64,000 nucleotides of DNA. Source: Motiliproteus sp963974645. GTDB taxonomy: Bacteria > Pseudomonadota > Gammaproteobacteria > Pseudomonadales > Balneatricaceae. The translations under genes and the position numbers were made by a program. The notes beneath the pieces are model-generated. The model ran no database searches. It was not told the DNA's origin and saw only the letters and a list, made by a program, of their open reading frames with translations. Positions 8,381-16,363 of this stretch are shown one piece after another. Position 1 is the first letter of the stretch, and the number at the start of each line of letters is the position of its first letter. The stretch covers positions 1-64,000 of the forward strand of contig CAXBEA010000001.1 in NCBI GenBank assembly GCA_963974645.1, written 5' to 3'.

Positions 8381-8677
8381 TTACTTATTCTTACATTCTA
8401 TCGTTCTACTTAGAAAATTTGCGCCAGATGGAGCATTTACCCCCCCTGTACGTACCGTATATCGACTTTTGGTCATTGTCGAATCACCTACAATGTCATA
8501 ATTCCCCACGCCACATAGTTTTACAGCCTTGGCTTCAATATCCTTAACTAGTGTTGCTTTGCTATGAAAAATATTCCCATGAGAAGTAACGTCATATCGG
8601 TTATCACCAAGTTCATTCACGTTCATGAATGTACATCCTGACATTAATACTACAGACACAATTAATATATTTTTCAC
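8381..8677 (-). CDS. Small lipoprotein, integron-cassette gene
   Basis: 98 aa. A short signal peptide ends in a lipobox (VVLMSGC, Cys about residue 15), so the product should be lipid-anchored. The mature part has two further cysteines and no recognised domain. The start is GTG with an AGGAGAG ribosome-binding site. It is the sole gene of a 464-nt segment (8284-8747) bounded by two attC exchange points in the same orientation, which makes it a complete cassette. Function unknown. Confidence 0.7.
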   Translation of the reverse strand: MKNILIVSVVLMSGCTFMNVNELGDNRYDVTSHGNIFHSKATLVKDIEAKAVKLCGVGNYDIVGDSTMTKSRYTVRTGGVNAPSGANFLSRTIECKNK

Positions 8678-8743
8678 GCACTCTCCTAACTATCAGATAC
8701 TATTTTCTTAGACTGCCGCTACCGCTGGACAGGTCACTGAGTC

Positions 8744-8814
8744 ATAACGCCGCGCTCACCGGAAAATTAGGAGCGCAGCGAGTAATTTATCCGAGTGCAG
8801 CGCTTTGTTAGAGC
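8744..8814 (-). other. attC recombination site (integron cassette), site 2
   Basis: On the minus strand the left arm reads CTAAC-AAA-GCGCTGCACTCGGA and the right arm TCCGGTGAGCGC-GGC-GTTATG. R boxes pair (TAAC/GTTA). L boxes pair as GCGCT-CAC-CGGA with two extrahelical bases (G and T) on the left arm, again the canonical attC polarity. The loop contains CTCGCTGCGCTCC. The exchange point is between 8748 and 8747. It abuts the stop codon of the gene at 8816. Confidence 0.85.
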
Positions 8815-8815
8815 T

Positions 8816-9268
8816 TCAATCACCGAAGCCGATTAATACGCCGCCACCGCCCATTGAATTACCGGAAAATGTGGAACCACCAACACTCATTGATGATGAA
8901 TTTCCGTGCAAATTAAAGCCTATAGGTCTTAGGTCCATTGACTCAACCACTGCACTGTCTTCAGATACAGATTTTACACTTAAAATCTTGGTTCCCTGAA
9001 TTGATACGATGACCACCCCAGAAACTTCTAGCACTTCTACTGCGGGATGCTTAGAAACTGAATTCTCGACAATGGATATAAATTCTTTCGTATTTGGCTT
9101 ACTCAGTGCCTGCAGCCAAATCTGCGGTTTTTCTCCTTTTCCGATGATTAAAGGCAACACATCACCGACAGCGACTACATGACCGCCACCAATTAATTTA
9201 TTGCTACAAATCGTTAGATTTTCGTATGGTTGATACGATTTCGGAAGGTTGCTTCTAGTAAAATTCAC
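8816..9268 (-). CDS. Cassette-borne hypothetical protein with Gly/Ser-rich tail
   Basis: 150 aa, no recognised family. The N-terminal two thirds are a probable beta-rich domain (NLTICSNKLIGGGHVVAVGDVLPLIIGKG). The last 30 residues are rich in Gly and Ser (NSSSMSVGGSTFSGNSMGGG). No signal peptide or membrane helix. Its start overlaps the upstream gene by ATGA, so the two are translationally coupled. It ends directly at attC site 2, placing the pair in an integron-type cassette. AT-rich relative to flanking chromosome. Confidence 0.6.
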   Translation of the reverse strand: MNFTRSNLPKSYQPYENLTICSNKLIGGGHVVAVGDVLPLIIGKGEKPQIWLQALSKPNTKEFISIVENSVSKHPAVEVLEVSGVVIVSIQGTKILSVKSVSEDSAVVESMDLRPIGFNLHGNSSSMSVGGSTFSGNSMGGGGVLIGFGD

Positions 9269-9714
9269 GATTTCTCTCCTTTTACTACTTGGCGCTGTTT
9301 TGGAGAGATTTTAAAATGCTCTTGAATATCACTCATAACTCGCTTTCTATCATTCGGTAGAGCAAGGCCGACTATATATAAAACTATCGAAACAGCACAC
9401 CCAATACCGAGCGCAATCCATTCGCCAACATAAATCTGTTGCTGAACACCAGCCAATTGAGATACGCCTTTACCTATTATGTTTAACCCGAAACCGAAAG
9501 TTGCCAGCAAAATGCTATTCGCCCAATTAAACGTAATAGGCTTTCCATTTTTTATGTATTCGAAGTCAAGAGCAGTTAATGGGTAGTCAGCCTGCCATGT
9601 CCCTATATTGGCATCGGATAACAGCCCATGAACAGGAATAGTTTCCGTTATTTGCTGGTTTTCTATTCGATTATTCATCCATGGTCCCACATAAATTCGA
9701 TTGATGCCTAACAT
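9265..9714 (-). CDS. Cassette-borne two-helix membrane protein
   Basis: 149 aa, no recognised family. Two transmembrane helices lie at about 65-85 (NSILLATFGFGLNIIGKGV) and 95-117 (WIALGIGCAVSIVLYIVGLAL), with a soluble N-terminal region and a basic C-terminal tail. The ATG at 9714 has no clear ribosome-binding site. The ATG at 9678 (residue 13) follows GTGGGA and is a plausible alternative start. It overlaps the next gene by 4 nt and probably forms a two-gene cassette operon with it. Confidence 0.6.
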   Translation of the reverse strand: MLGINRIYVGPWMNNRIENQQITETIPVHGLLSDANIGTWQADYPLTALDFEYIKNGKPITFNWANSILLATFGFGLNIIGKGVSQLAGVQQQIYVGEWIALGIGCAVSIVLYIVGLALPNDRKRVMSDIQEHFKISPKQRQVVKGEKS

Positions 9715-10154
9715 TTTAATACTAAGCCGGCTCGTTTTGTCGTATTCACACTATGAATAGGCACAGAATAAGCGGTTGAATATGAAGTGTAATTTAAGAC
9801 CACCTGCCATTCTCCTCCAATGAAAACGAGCCAGCGCATATATCTTGCGAGGATGGCACAGTATCCCCATCCCGCTTTTCCTTAAGAGTTTGATAGTGCA
9901 GTATTATTGGATCGGTTTCCAGTGCAAAAACGAGCCTGCGGACTCGGCATAACGAGCCACCTTTCCCCAGCATGCTCAATATACTGTATAAAGAGGGAGT
10001 AAGAATGGTACCAGGTCTTGCCTTTTGCCCCCCCCTGCTCGAAAGTATCATGACCGCAACGTAGATGGAGCGGTCTACCTCGCCACGGCAGCTTAGTGCC
10101 CTTTCCTGTTATTCTGCATCCAAGCACACCGCAACAACTAACTCAGACATAGCC
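9715..10154. other. Gap with no supported gene
   Basis: Short overlapping frames occur on the minus strand but have no recognisable domain or ribosome-binding site. I found no third attC and no attI-like site upstream of the two-gene cassette. The right edge (10146-10154, GACATAGCC beside an A-tract) matches one end of the mobile element at 11992-12294. Confidence 0.4.
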
Positions 10155-10179
10155 AAAAAACGCGCCCTTAGGCGCGTTT
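10155..10179 (-). terminator. Terminator of the semialdehyde dehydrogenase gene
   Basis: On the minus strand: CGCGCC, loop TAAG, GGCGCG, then six T residues, 62 nt beyond the stop codon. Confidence 0.85.
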
Positions 10180-10240
10180 ACAATCCAACGACTGACCCGC
10201 GGTATCGATCAAGCCGCGAAGTCCTCGCTACGACCAGGCA

Positions 10241-11773
10241 TTAGCTGGCGACGCAGCTGCGCACACTGGCGTCTGCAGGAGCGGCGGGTGCCGCATGGCC
10301 TGCTTTCGGATCAACCACCCGCACTGTTGCTACCTTGCTTTGGGTGAAGAAGTCGACCGCGTCTTTACCCTGGACCTTGTTGTTGCCTACCAAGGAACCT
10401 TTGATACCACCAAAGGGCAGGTAAGGGTGTGGGGCGCAGATACCGACGTTTACCCCGACCATACCCACATCCGCTTCGTTGATGAACTTTTCGGTGTAGT
10501 AGCTGTTCTGGGTGAAGATGACGGCGCCGTTACCCATCTCGTGATTCTTGATCATGCGCAGGGCACCATCGATGCAACCCACTTTCATAACGCTCAGCAC
10601 CGGACCAAAGATCTCTTCGCGGGCGATCTGCATGCAAGGTGTCACCTCGGTGAACACGGTAGGGCCCACGAAGTAACCGTCTTTGTTGCCGTCGGCTACA
10701 TTGGGGTTGCGGCCATCCAGCGCCAGAGTGGCGCCTTCTGCTAGTCCGATCTCGATATAGTTCTCGATCCGGGCTTTGGCCTTGGCTGAGATCACAGGTC
10801 CCATGAATACCTCAGGGTCCATGGCATCGCCGACGGTAATATCTTTGGATGCTTCCAGCAGGCGCGCAACAAATTCGTCGTAGATCTCGGAGACGACGGC
10901 GATATTGGATACCGCCAGGCAGCGTTGCCCCGCAGAGCCGTAACCGGACATCAGGATGTTCTCAATCATCAGGTCCATGGGCGCGTCTTCCATGGCGACC
11001 AGGAAGTTCTTGGCACCGCCCAGCAGCATGGTCTTCTTGCCATTGCGGCCACAGCCTTCAGCAATGGCTTTAGCAGTTGGCGTCGAACCGACCAGACAAA
11101 CACCGGCGACGTTGTCATCGTCGTACCAGGCTTCAACGGCATTGCGGTCACCGTGGACGATGTTGACGACCCCGTCAGGCAGGCCGATATCAACCAGCAG
11201 TTGCATCATCTTCTGCATAAACAGCGGTGATTCAGTGGAGGGTTTGTAGACAAAGGTGTTGCCGCTACCGATTGCAAACGGGATGAACCAACCGAACACC
11301 AGTGCGGGGAAGTTAAACGGCGCGACACCGCAGAATACGCCCAGTGGGGCCTTGATCAGGCGGCCGTTGATGTTGTTGGCGATACCCTGCACGGTGTCAC
11401 CCTGAATCAGGGCGGGAATCGTACAGGCCATCTGCACGATCTCGATTACACGGCCCACTTCACCACGGGCTTCAGCAATATGTTTGGCCTGGTCGATGGC
11501 GATGGACTCTGCCAGCATCTCCAGGTTGTCCTTCATCGCTTGCTGCATGCTGAAAATGTAGTCCATCCGCTTGGGTAGTGGCGTGGCGCTCCAGGCGGGG
11601 TAGGCTGCTGCTGCCGCAGCGGTTGCGGCTCGGGACGTTGCCACCGAGGACAGCGGCACTTCACCGATCACGGCGCCGGTGGATGGGTTTTTCAGCGGTT
11701 CGTACTGGCCGTTGGTTTCGTCCAGCCACTGACCGTTGATGTGATTTTTTATTTTGATATATGAAGTGGTCAT
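10241..11773 (-). CDS. mmsA: CoA-acylating methylmalonate/malonate-semialdehyde dehydrogenase
   Basis: 510 aa of the MmsA/IolA aldehyde dehydrogenase family. The catalytic Cys is in SAGQRCLAVSN (about residue 285). The segment LGGAKNFLVA (about 251-260) carries Asn where hydrolytic aldehyde dehydrogenases have the general-base Glu, as expected for the CoA-acylating type. It oxidises (methyl)malonate semialdehyde with NAD+ and CoA to propionyl- or acetyl-CoA plus CO2. With the aminotransferase at 128-1471 this would complete beta-alanine or related omega-amino-acid breakdown. A C-terminal Ala-rich extension is unusual but short. Confidence 0.9.
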   Translation of the reverse strand: MTTSYIKIKNHINGQWLDETNGQYEPLKNPSTGAVIGEVPLSSVATSRAATAAAAAAYPAWSATPLPKRMDYIFSMQQAMKDNLEMLAESIAIDQAKHIAEARGEVGRVIEIVQMACTIPALIQGDTVQGIANNINGRLIKAPLGVFCGVAPFNFPALVFGWFIPFAIGSGNTFVYKPSTESPLFMQKMMQLLVDIGLPDGVVNIVHGDRNAVEAWYDDDNVAGVCLVGSTPTAKAIAEGCGRNGKKTMLLGGAKNFLVAMEDAPMDLMIENILMSGYGSAGQRCLAVSNIAVVSEIYDEFVARLLEASKDITVGDAMDPEVFMGPVISAKAKARIENYIEIGLAEGATLALDGRNPNVADGNKDGYFVGPTVFTEVTPCMQIAREEIFGPVLSVMKVGCIDGALRMIKNHEMGNGAVIFTQNSYYTEKFINEADVGMVGVNVGICAPHPYLPFGGIKGSLVGNNKVQGKDAVDFFTQSKVATVRVVDPKAGHAAPAAPADASVRSCVAS

Positions 11774-11991
11774 CGTGTAGGTTCCTGTCTTTCAAATTAA
11801 TCAACGTTGCTTGTCAGGAACACTATAAAGTCACTACAGACGGTAGCCGTAGACCCATCGTTTGCCTATTTGTAGTTCCAGCTGATCGGCGCTTAGAGCG
11901 CGCTGGGTAGATCTCCCGGTTAAGGTTATTAATAGCGATCCCAAGTCCAGACTTCGGGTGCCCAGAGGGCTTCTGGCAAAAACAAAAAAAA

Positions 11992-12294
11992 GGCTATGCC
12001 CCAATTAGGTGTTGTGGTGCTCATCGGATACGGAATCACAGCCAATAGCATGACAGGAAAGGTCTATCTCTGCCGTTCAACCAATATAAATGATTCAAGG
12101 CTTGGCCCCGCAGCTCTAAGGAAGCGTGTGTTCCGCCCCCCCGGCGGCTTCATTTCTTTGTACGCAACAAAGAATGACGCCGCCCGAGGGGGCGGAACTA
12201 AAGCTTCATTGCAAAAACAGTAATGCAGCATGAGCGCCCTTAAAACCAGCGAGGGAAGAGCCGCTCTGGTCGCACCACCTAATTGGACATAGCC
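11992..12294. mobile_element. 303-bp MITE-like element with terminal inverted repeats
   Basis: The ends are near-perfect inverted repeats: GGCTATGCCCCAATTAGGTG at 11992-12011 and CACCTAATTGGACATAGCC at 12276-12294. Each end is flanked by exactly eight A residues (11984-11991 and 12295-12302), consistent with a target duplication within an A-tract. The right flank is the T-tract of the terminator at 12295-12320. A long internal hairpin (12130-12198; GTTCCGCCCCC paired with GGGGGCGGAAC, then TTCTTTGT with ACAAAGAA) lies in the middle. No transposase frame. Type of element inferred. Confidence 0.6.
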
Positions 12295-12320
12295 AAAAAA
12301 AAGCCCCTGCAAGCAGGGGC
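12295..12320 (-). terminator. Terminator of the TRAP transporter operon
   Basis: On the minus strand: GCCCCTGC, TT, GCAGGGGC, followed by eight T residues, 64 nt past the dctM-like stop. The T-tract abuts the MITE-like element. Confidence 0.9.
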
Positions 12321-12384
12321 AAAGAGCGTCGCTGGACGAGGTATCACAGCGATAGCAGCCAGCAAAATCGCTGGATTCAGTCTT

Positions 12385-13692
12385 CTAGCCGGAGTAGCCC
12401 ATCAGCAGCTTCGGTAAAAACAGCGATATTTCAGGTACAAAGGTGACCAGAAACACCATGGGCAGGTGACCCAAGCAGAGGAACTTCAGGGTTGGGGTGA
12501 TATAGCGGTCCAGAGACAACTTACTCACCCCGCCTGCCATATAGAGCATGGGGGCGCAGGGCGGGGAGACATTGCCCAGCCCCAGGTTTACCCCCACTAC
12601 CGCAGCGAAGTGGATCGGGTCGATACCCAGCGCATTGATGATCGGCAGGAAGATAATGGCGGCCAGCACACTGCCAGAGATGTCGTCTACAATCATGCCG
12701 ATCAACAGTAACAGCAGGTTGATCAACAACAGCAGTACGTATTTGTTATCGGAGATCTGTAGCAGGGCATTGGCCAAGTCACGTGGCACCTGTTCCAGGA
12801 TCATTGCGCGACTCATGATAAACAGGAAGAACAGCACCGCCATAATGGAGCCGGTCATGGTCACCGCACGCACGGTCACCGCCCCCAAATTTTTCAGCGT
12901 CATGCCTTTATAGATAAACAGACCGACCGGAATGGCATAGATTACCGCGATTGCTGCGGCCTCGGTGGGGGTTGCGATACCACTGTAGATCGCGCCCAGA
13001 ATAATCAACGGCATCAGCAGGGCAAATGCGGCGTTGTAGCCACTGATGGCCACGCCTTTTGCGGCCTGTTTAAACGGCAGCGGCGGGTCGACCTTAATCT
13101 GGGTATCGTTGCGCAGAAACCAGATGTTCAGCAGACAATAGATGACCGCCAGCATGATGCCCGGAATGATGGTGGACAGGAATGCCGCACCCACGGAGAT
13201 ACCCCCGGTGATTGAAAATACAATCATCGGAATACTGGGGGGGATCAACAATGCCAGTACCGAAGAGCAGGCGACCAGCGCCGTGGCATGACCCGGCGGG
13301 TAGCCCTCGCGTATCATGCGCGGAATCATGATCTGGCCAACCGCTGCAATCGCTGCCGATGAGCTACCGGAGATGGCGCCAAACAGGGCGCAGGTCAGTA
13401 CGGTTACGGCGCCAAGGCCGCCTTTGATCCGGCCGACAAATGAGTTTACAAAATTAAGCAGCCGTTCCGAGATCCCGCCTTCCGCCATTAGCAGCCCGGC
13501 AAAGATAAACAGGGGCAGGGCGAGCAGGGCAAAGCTACTGGCGGTCTTAAAGCCATGGGGGATCAGGAACGAGATGTCGTTACCGGTCGTAAACGCAAAG
13601 AGGACTGCGCCGATGCCAAAGGCAAAGGCCACCGGGATCTCAATTAGAATCAGGCTGACAATCACCAGCATCGCGATTAAAAACAGAATCAT
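12385..13692 (-). CDS. dctM: TRAP transporter large permease (DctM)
   Basis: 435 aa, about 12 hydrophobic segments, typical DctM length. Family sequences include the N-terminal GIGAVLFAFTTGND, SGSSSAAIAAVGQIMIPRM, PPSIPMIVFSITGG and the C-terminal GVNLGLGNVSPPCAPMLY. It forms the ion-driven transmembrane channel of a tripartite ATP-independent periplasmic transporter with the DctQ at 13696 (3 nt apart) and the binding protein at 14499. Substrate is likely a carboxylate or amino-carboxylate, not determinable here. Confidence 0.93.
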   Translation of the reverse strand: MILFLIAMLVIVSLILIEIPVAFAFGIGAVLFAFTTGNDISFLIPHGFKTASSFALLALPLFIFAGLLMAEGGISERLLNFVNSFVGRIKGGLGAVTVLTCALFGAISGSSSAAIAAVGQIMIPRMIREGYPPGHATALVACSSVLALLIPPSIPMIVFSITGGISVGAAFLSTIIPGIMLAVIYCLLNIWFLRNDTQIKVDPPLPFKQAAKGVAISGYNAAFALLMPLIILGAIYSGIATPTEAAAIAVIYAIPVGLFIYKGMTLKNLGAVTVRAVTMTGSIMAVLFFLFIMSRAMILEQVPRDLANALLQISDNKYVLLLLINLLLLLIGMIVDDISGSVLAAIIFLPIINALGIDPIHFAAVVGVNLGLGNVSPPCAPMLYMAGGVSKLSLDRYITPTLKFLCLGHLPMVFLVTFVPEISLFLPKLLMGYSG

Positions 13693-13695
13693 CGC

Positions 13696-14418
13696 TTAGG
13701 CCTCCTGGCTATCAAGTTGATGTTTGGGCTGTTGCGGCGGGGTTTGGTTTACAGGTTGGCTTAAAGGTTGGTTTGACGATTGCTTGCGTTGGCGCGCGGT
13801 TTTGCGCAGGCCGCGGTATTCATTGATGGTTTCCAATAGGAAGTAGCCGATCATCATCGCAAAACCGACGATCATGCTGGCGCTCCAGAAACCACGGGGC
13901 CAACGCATGTTGGTACTGACCCGACCTCGGGTGATCTCTTTAAGGGCGTACTTATAGGCGAAGTAACCAAAGACGCAGGCGGCGATCATGCAAATGAGGG
14001 AGCCGATAAAACGGATATAGGCCACTTTTTGTTGGTCTTTGACCACCAGGCTGACAATGCCACCATGAATATGCTCGCGTTCGCGGGTGGCATAACCCAT
14101 CCCTAGGAAGTAGACCCAGACAGCCAGCAAAATAGAGACTTCTTCAATGCCGCTGAACGGTGATTCCAGGACATAGCGCATCACAACCTGAGCAAACATC
14201 AGAGCGGCTAGCGCAAGGCAGGTCAGCATCATCAGGCTGCGAAAAACTTTATTGAGCAGCAGCTCAAAACGGACCAGGTAGCCATCAACCCTAGTTTCGG
14301 ACTGATCGGGAATCGCATGCAGATGGGGCGGGACAGGGTGTGAGCTGAGGTCAGGATCGTAATCATAGATCTTGGTTTCGCCCACGGGTTTTACAGGAGA
14401 TAGCTGATCATTGAGCAT
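13696..14418 (-). CDS. dctQ: TRAP transporter small permease (DctQ)
   Basis: 240 aa with four transmembrane helices in the centre (about 55-210) typical of DctQ, including FSGIEEVSILLAVWVYFLGMGYATREREHI. A long hydrophilic N-terminus and a Gln/Pro-rich C-terminal tail (QPLSQPVNQTPPQQPKHQ) are unusual extras. The tail is encoded by imperfect short repeats. It lies between dctP and dctM in the standard order. Confidence 0.9.
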   Translation of the reverse strand: MLNDQLSPVKPVGETKIYDYDPDLSSHPVPPHLHAIPDQSETRVDGYLVRFELLLNKVFRSLMMLTCLALAALMFAQVVMRYVLESPFSGIEEVSILLAVWVYFLGMGYATREREHIHGGIVSLVVKDQQKVAYIRFIGSLICMIAACVFGYFAYKYALKEITRGRVSTNMRWPRGFWSASMIVGFAMMIGYFLLETINEYRGLRKTARQRKQSSNQPLSQPVNQTPPQQPKHQLDSQEA

Positions 14419-14454
14419 GACGCTGATCCTATTTTAGAAATATCAGGGGGTATT

Positions 14455-14479
14455 CCCGCTGCCGAAGTGCGGCAGCGGG
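14455..14479 (-). promoter_or_regulatory. Intercistronic hairpin between dctP and dctQ
   Basis: CCCGCTGCCG / CGGCAGCGGG stem with a 5-nt loop and no T-tract, 19 nt after the dctP stop. Such hairpins usually stabilise the dctP message or reduce read-through so that the binding protein is made in excess. Role inferred. Confidence 0.65.
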
Positions 14480-14498
14480 TGACGAGCGAGGCTTCGAA

Positions 14499-15515
14499 TC
14501 AGTTGATCCCGGCAATCTTGCGCATCATGTCCATGATTTCCGGCCCAACGGTTTTCTCCATGAACGGCCACTCTTTGGCGTAGAGGATTTTTTTCGCCTC
14601 GGCCATATCCGCAGCGCTCAACTCAACAACCTTGACGCCTGAATCCCGGACTTTTTCGAGGAAACCCGCATCGATCGCCTCGGCTTCATCCCAGATTTTG
14701 GTCATGGTTGCCTCGGCGGCTGCCAACAGTTTGTTACGATCCTGGGCGGGCAGGTCTTCCAACCAGGACTTGTTTACTACCCAGAAGGCATGCTCGAAGT
14801 AATCTTTGGTCAGGATGTAAGACTCGATCACATCACGCATCTGCCAGATCTCAACGGAGGGGGCTGTGGCACGAGCATCGATGGTTCCAAGTTGCAGCGC
14901 GGTGTAGAGCTCAGAGAAAGGCATGGGGACCGGGGTGAAGCCAAAGCTTTCAAAACGTTCGATACCGATTGGGATTGGGGGGACACGAATCTTGATCCCT
15001 TTGGCATCACCCGGGAAACTGGTGGGTACACCTTCCATGCCTTTGCGCATGGCGATGGAACCAAAGCCGGTTGGAATAATACCCAATACCACCAGATCCA
15101 GGTCATTAAGGATCTCGTTGTAGACGTCGGTCATTTTACCATTCGGGCCATAGACCTCACGCGCTTCCTTCCAGTCATCGACCACGTAACTCAGCCAGGA
15201 TAGATCCAATCGAGCATCGTATTCAGAGGCACCGAAGCTCATGGTCATAGGCACAACGCCATCCATGCTTTGTTCGAAGATGGAGGCCCAGTCACCCAGG
15301 GCACCGCCGGGATGATAGTCAACATTGATGTCCGCGCCCTGGCTCTTTAACTCATCTATGAAGGTGGTCGATGTCAGGTGAAAGATATGATCCGCAGGAT
15401 AAGCGTGCCCCAGCATCAGCTTTTCACTGGCCTGGGTCGTCTGCATCGTGGGAAGCAGCAGCGATGCGGCTAGCACGCAGGATCCGACGAGGGGGGTGAA
15501 TTTCGTTTTTATCAT
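14499..15515 (-). CDS. dctP: TRAP transporter periplasmic substrate-binding protein (DctP)
   Basis: 338 aa with a signal peptide (about 1-29, cleavage near QASEK). The DctP fold is recognisable from LMLGHAYPADHIFHLTSTTF, GIKIRVPPIPIGIERFESFG and the selector region MPFSELYTALQLGTIDA, where the conserved Arg of the ligand carboxylate clamp (KIRV) is present. First gene of the dctPQM operon on this strand. A decayed N-terminal duplicate lies 147 nt upstream at 15662-15850. Confidence 0.93.
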   Translation of the reverse strand: MIKTKFTPLVGSCVLAASLLLPTMQTTQASEKLMLGHAYPADHIFHLTSTTFIDELKSQGADINVDYHPGGALGDWASIFEQSMDGVVPMTMSFGASEYDARLDLSWLSYVVDDWKEAREVYGPNGKMTDVYNEILNDLDLVVLGIIPTGFGSIAMRKGMEGVPTSFPGDAKGIKIRVPPIPIGIERFESFGFTPVPMPFSELYTALQLGTIDARATAPSVEIWQMRDVIESYILTKDYFEHAFWVVNKSWLEDLPAQDRNKLLAAAEATMTKIWDEAEAIDAGFLEKVRDSGVKVVELSAADMAEAKKILYAKEWPFMEKTVGPEIMDMMRKIAGIN

Positions 15516-15661
15516 CTGTTAGAACTCCAATATTATTTTATTTATGGTCAGTTCGCCCCTGCAGCAAACCATGACGGGTTCCTGTAAAAGGATGAGATCA
15601 GTCTGTATGTTCGGTTACACTCGTTAAACTTAAAATATATTAACTTAAGTTAAGTAATTGC

Positions 15662-15850
15662 TTAACAATCGTAGGCCTGGGGGAAGCCGCTAAAAGTGGT
15701 TGATGGCAGGTGAAAAGATTTATCCGAAGAGTAAACCTGCCCCATCATCGGTTCTTCCCCGGCTTGGGCAGACGGCAAGGTGGGGCGCGTCAGGGATCGG
15801 CCTAGAATGCAGATAGAGAGTACGGATTTAGCGTGAGTTCTTATTGTCAT
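15662..15850 (-). pseudogene. Truncated dctP relic
   Basis: The frame from ATG at 15850 gives a signal-peptide-like start, then PMMGQVYSSDKSFHLPSTTF. This aligns with LMLGHAYPADHIFHLTSTTF of the intact dctP at 14499-15515. The similarity stops after about 60 residues at a stop codon. It is a degenerate N-terminal fragment of a second TRAP binding-protein gene, probably from a tandem duplication followed by deletion. Confidence 0.75.
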
Positions 15851-16363
15851 AGTGACCTCTAGTATTTTTATTGTTATGACACCGGTTTGGTACGCATACA
15901 GGATCTGAGTGGGTAGCGGATAGAACCCTTGCCTGCCGTCGAGCCAAACAGAGCAGATTAGAACAGACATCCCGAAGGTGTCTGACTGTTCGTGCTCGTG
16001 GTTTTAATATAAGTTTGCTGCTGCATAACTCAGTAGACCCAACCCTAACCAGATATATGGATCCAACTTGTAACTTGTTGGTTTTATGTGGGTGTGTGGC
16101 GCTTGGTTGGTGCGTACAGGCGTGCAGGCTGGTGTTGGTCGGGCTGCATCCATGGCTTGAATCGGACGCTCAGATCGGGCTGTCCGTATGGGTTGTGGGG
16201 TGGGATTAGGGTGTTCTCTGTCCGGTCGTGAGCCAGGGGTTTGTGGGAGCCGGGCTCCCGGCGATTTTGTCATTACGGTGTTCTAGGAGCATTTAGCAAC
16301 GCAGGCTGTATTTCAGCAACCTGCTGGATCCAGCAGAGAGCACTCTGGGCTAATGCAGAGGCC
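15851..16363. other. Gap with no supported gene
   Basis: No convincing coding frame. A GGGAGCC/GGCTCCC hairpin near 16245-16260 lacks a T-tract on either strand. Confidence 0.4.

Noticed and set aside
9951..10115. Possible attC (CATAACGAGCC ... CCTGTTATTC)
   Set aside because: The ends resemble R boxes, but the adjoining arms are not complementary.
16245..16260. GGGAGCC/GGCTCCC hairpin as terminator for the MocR gene
   Set aside because: No T-tract follows on either strand.
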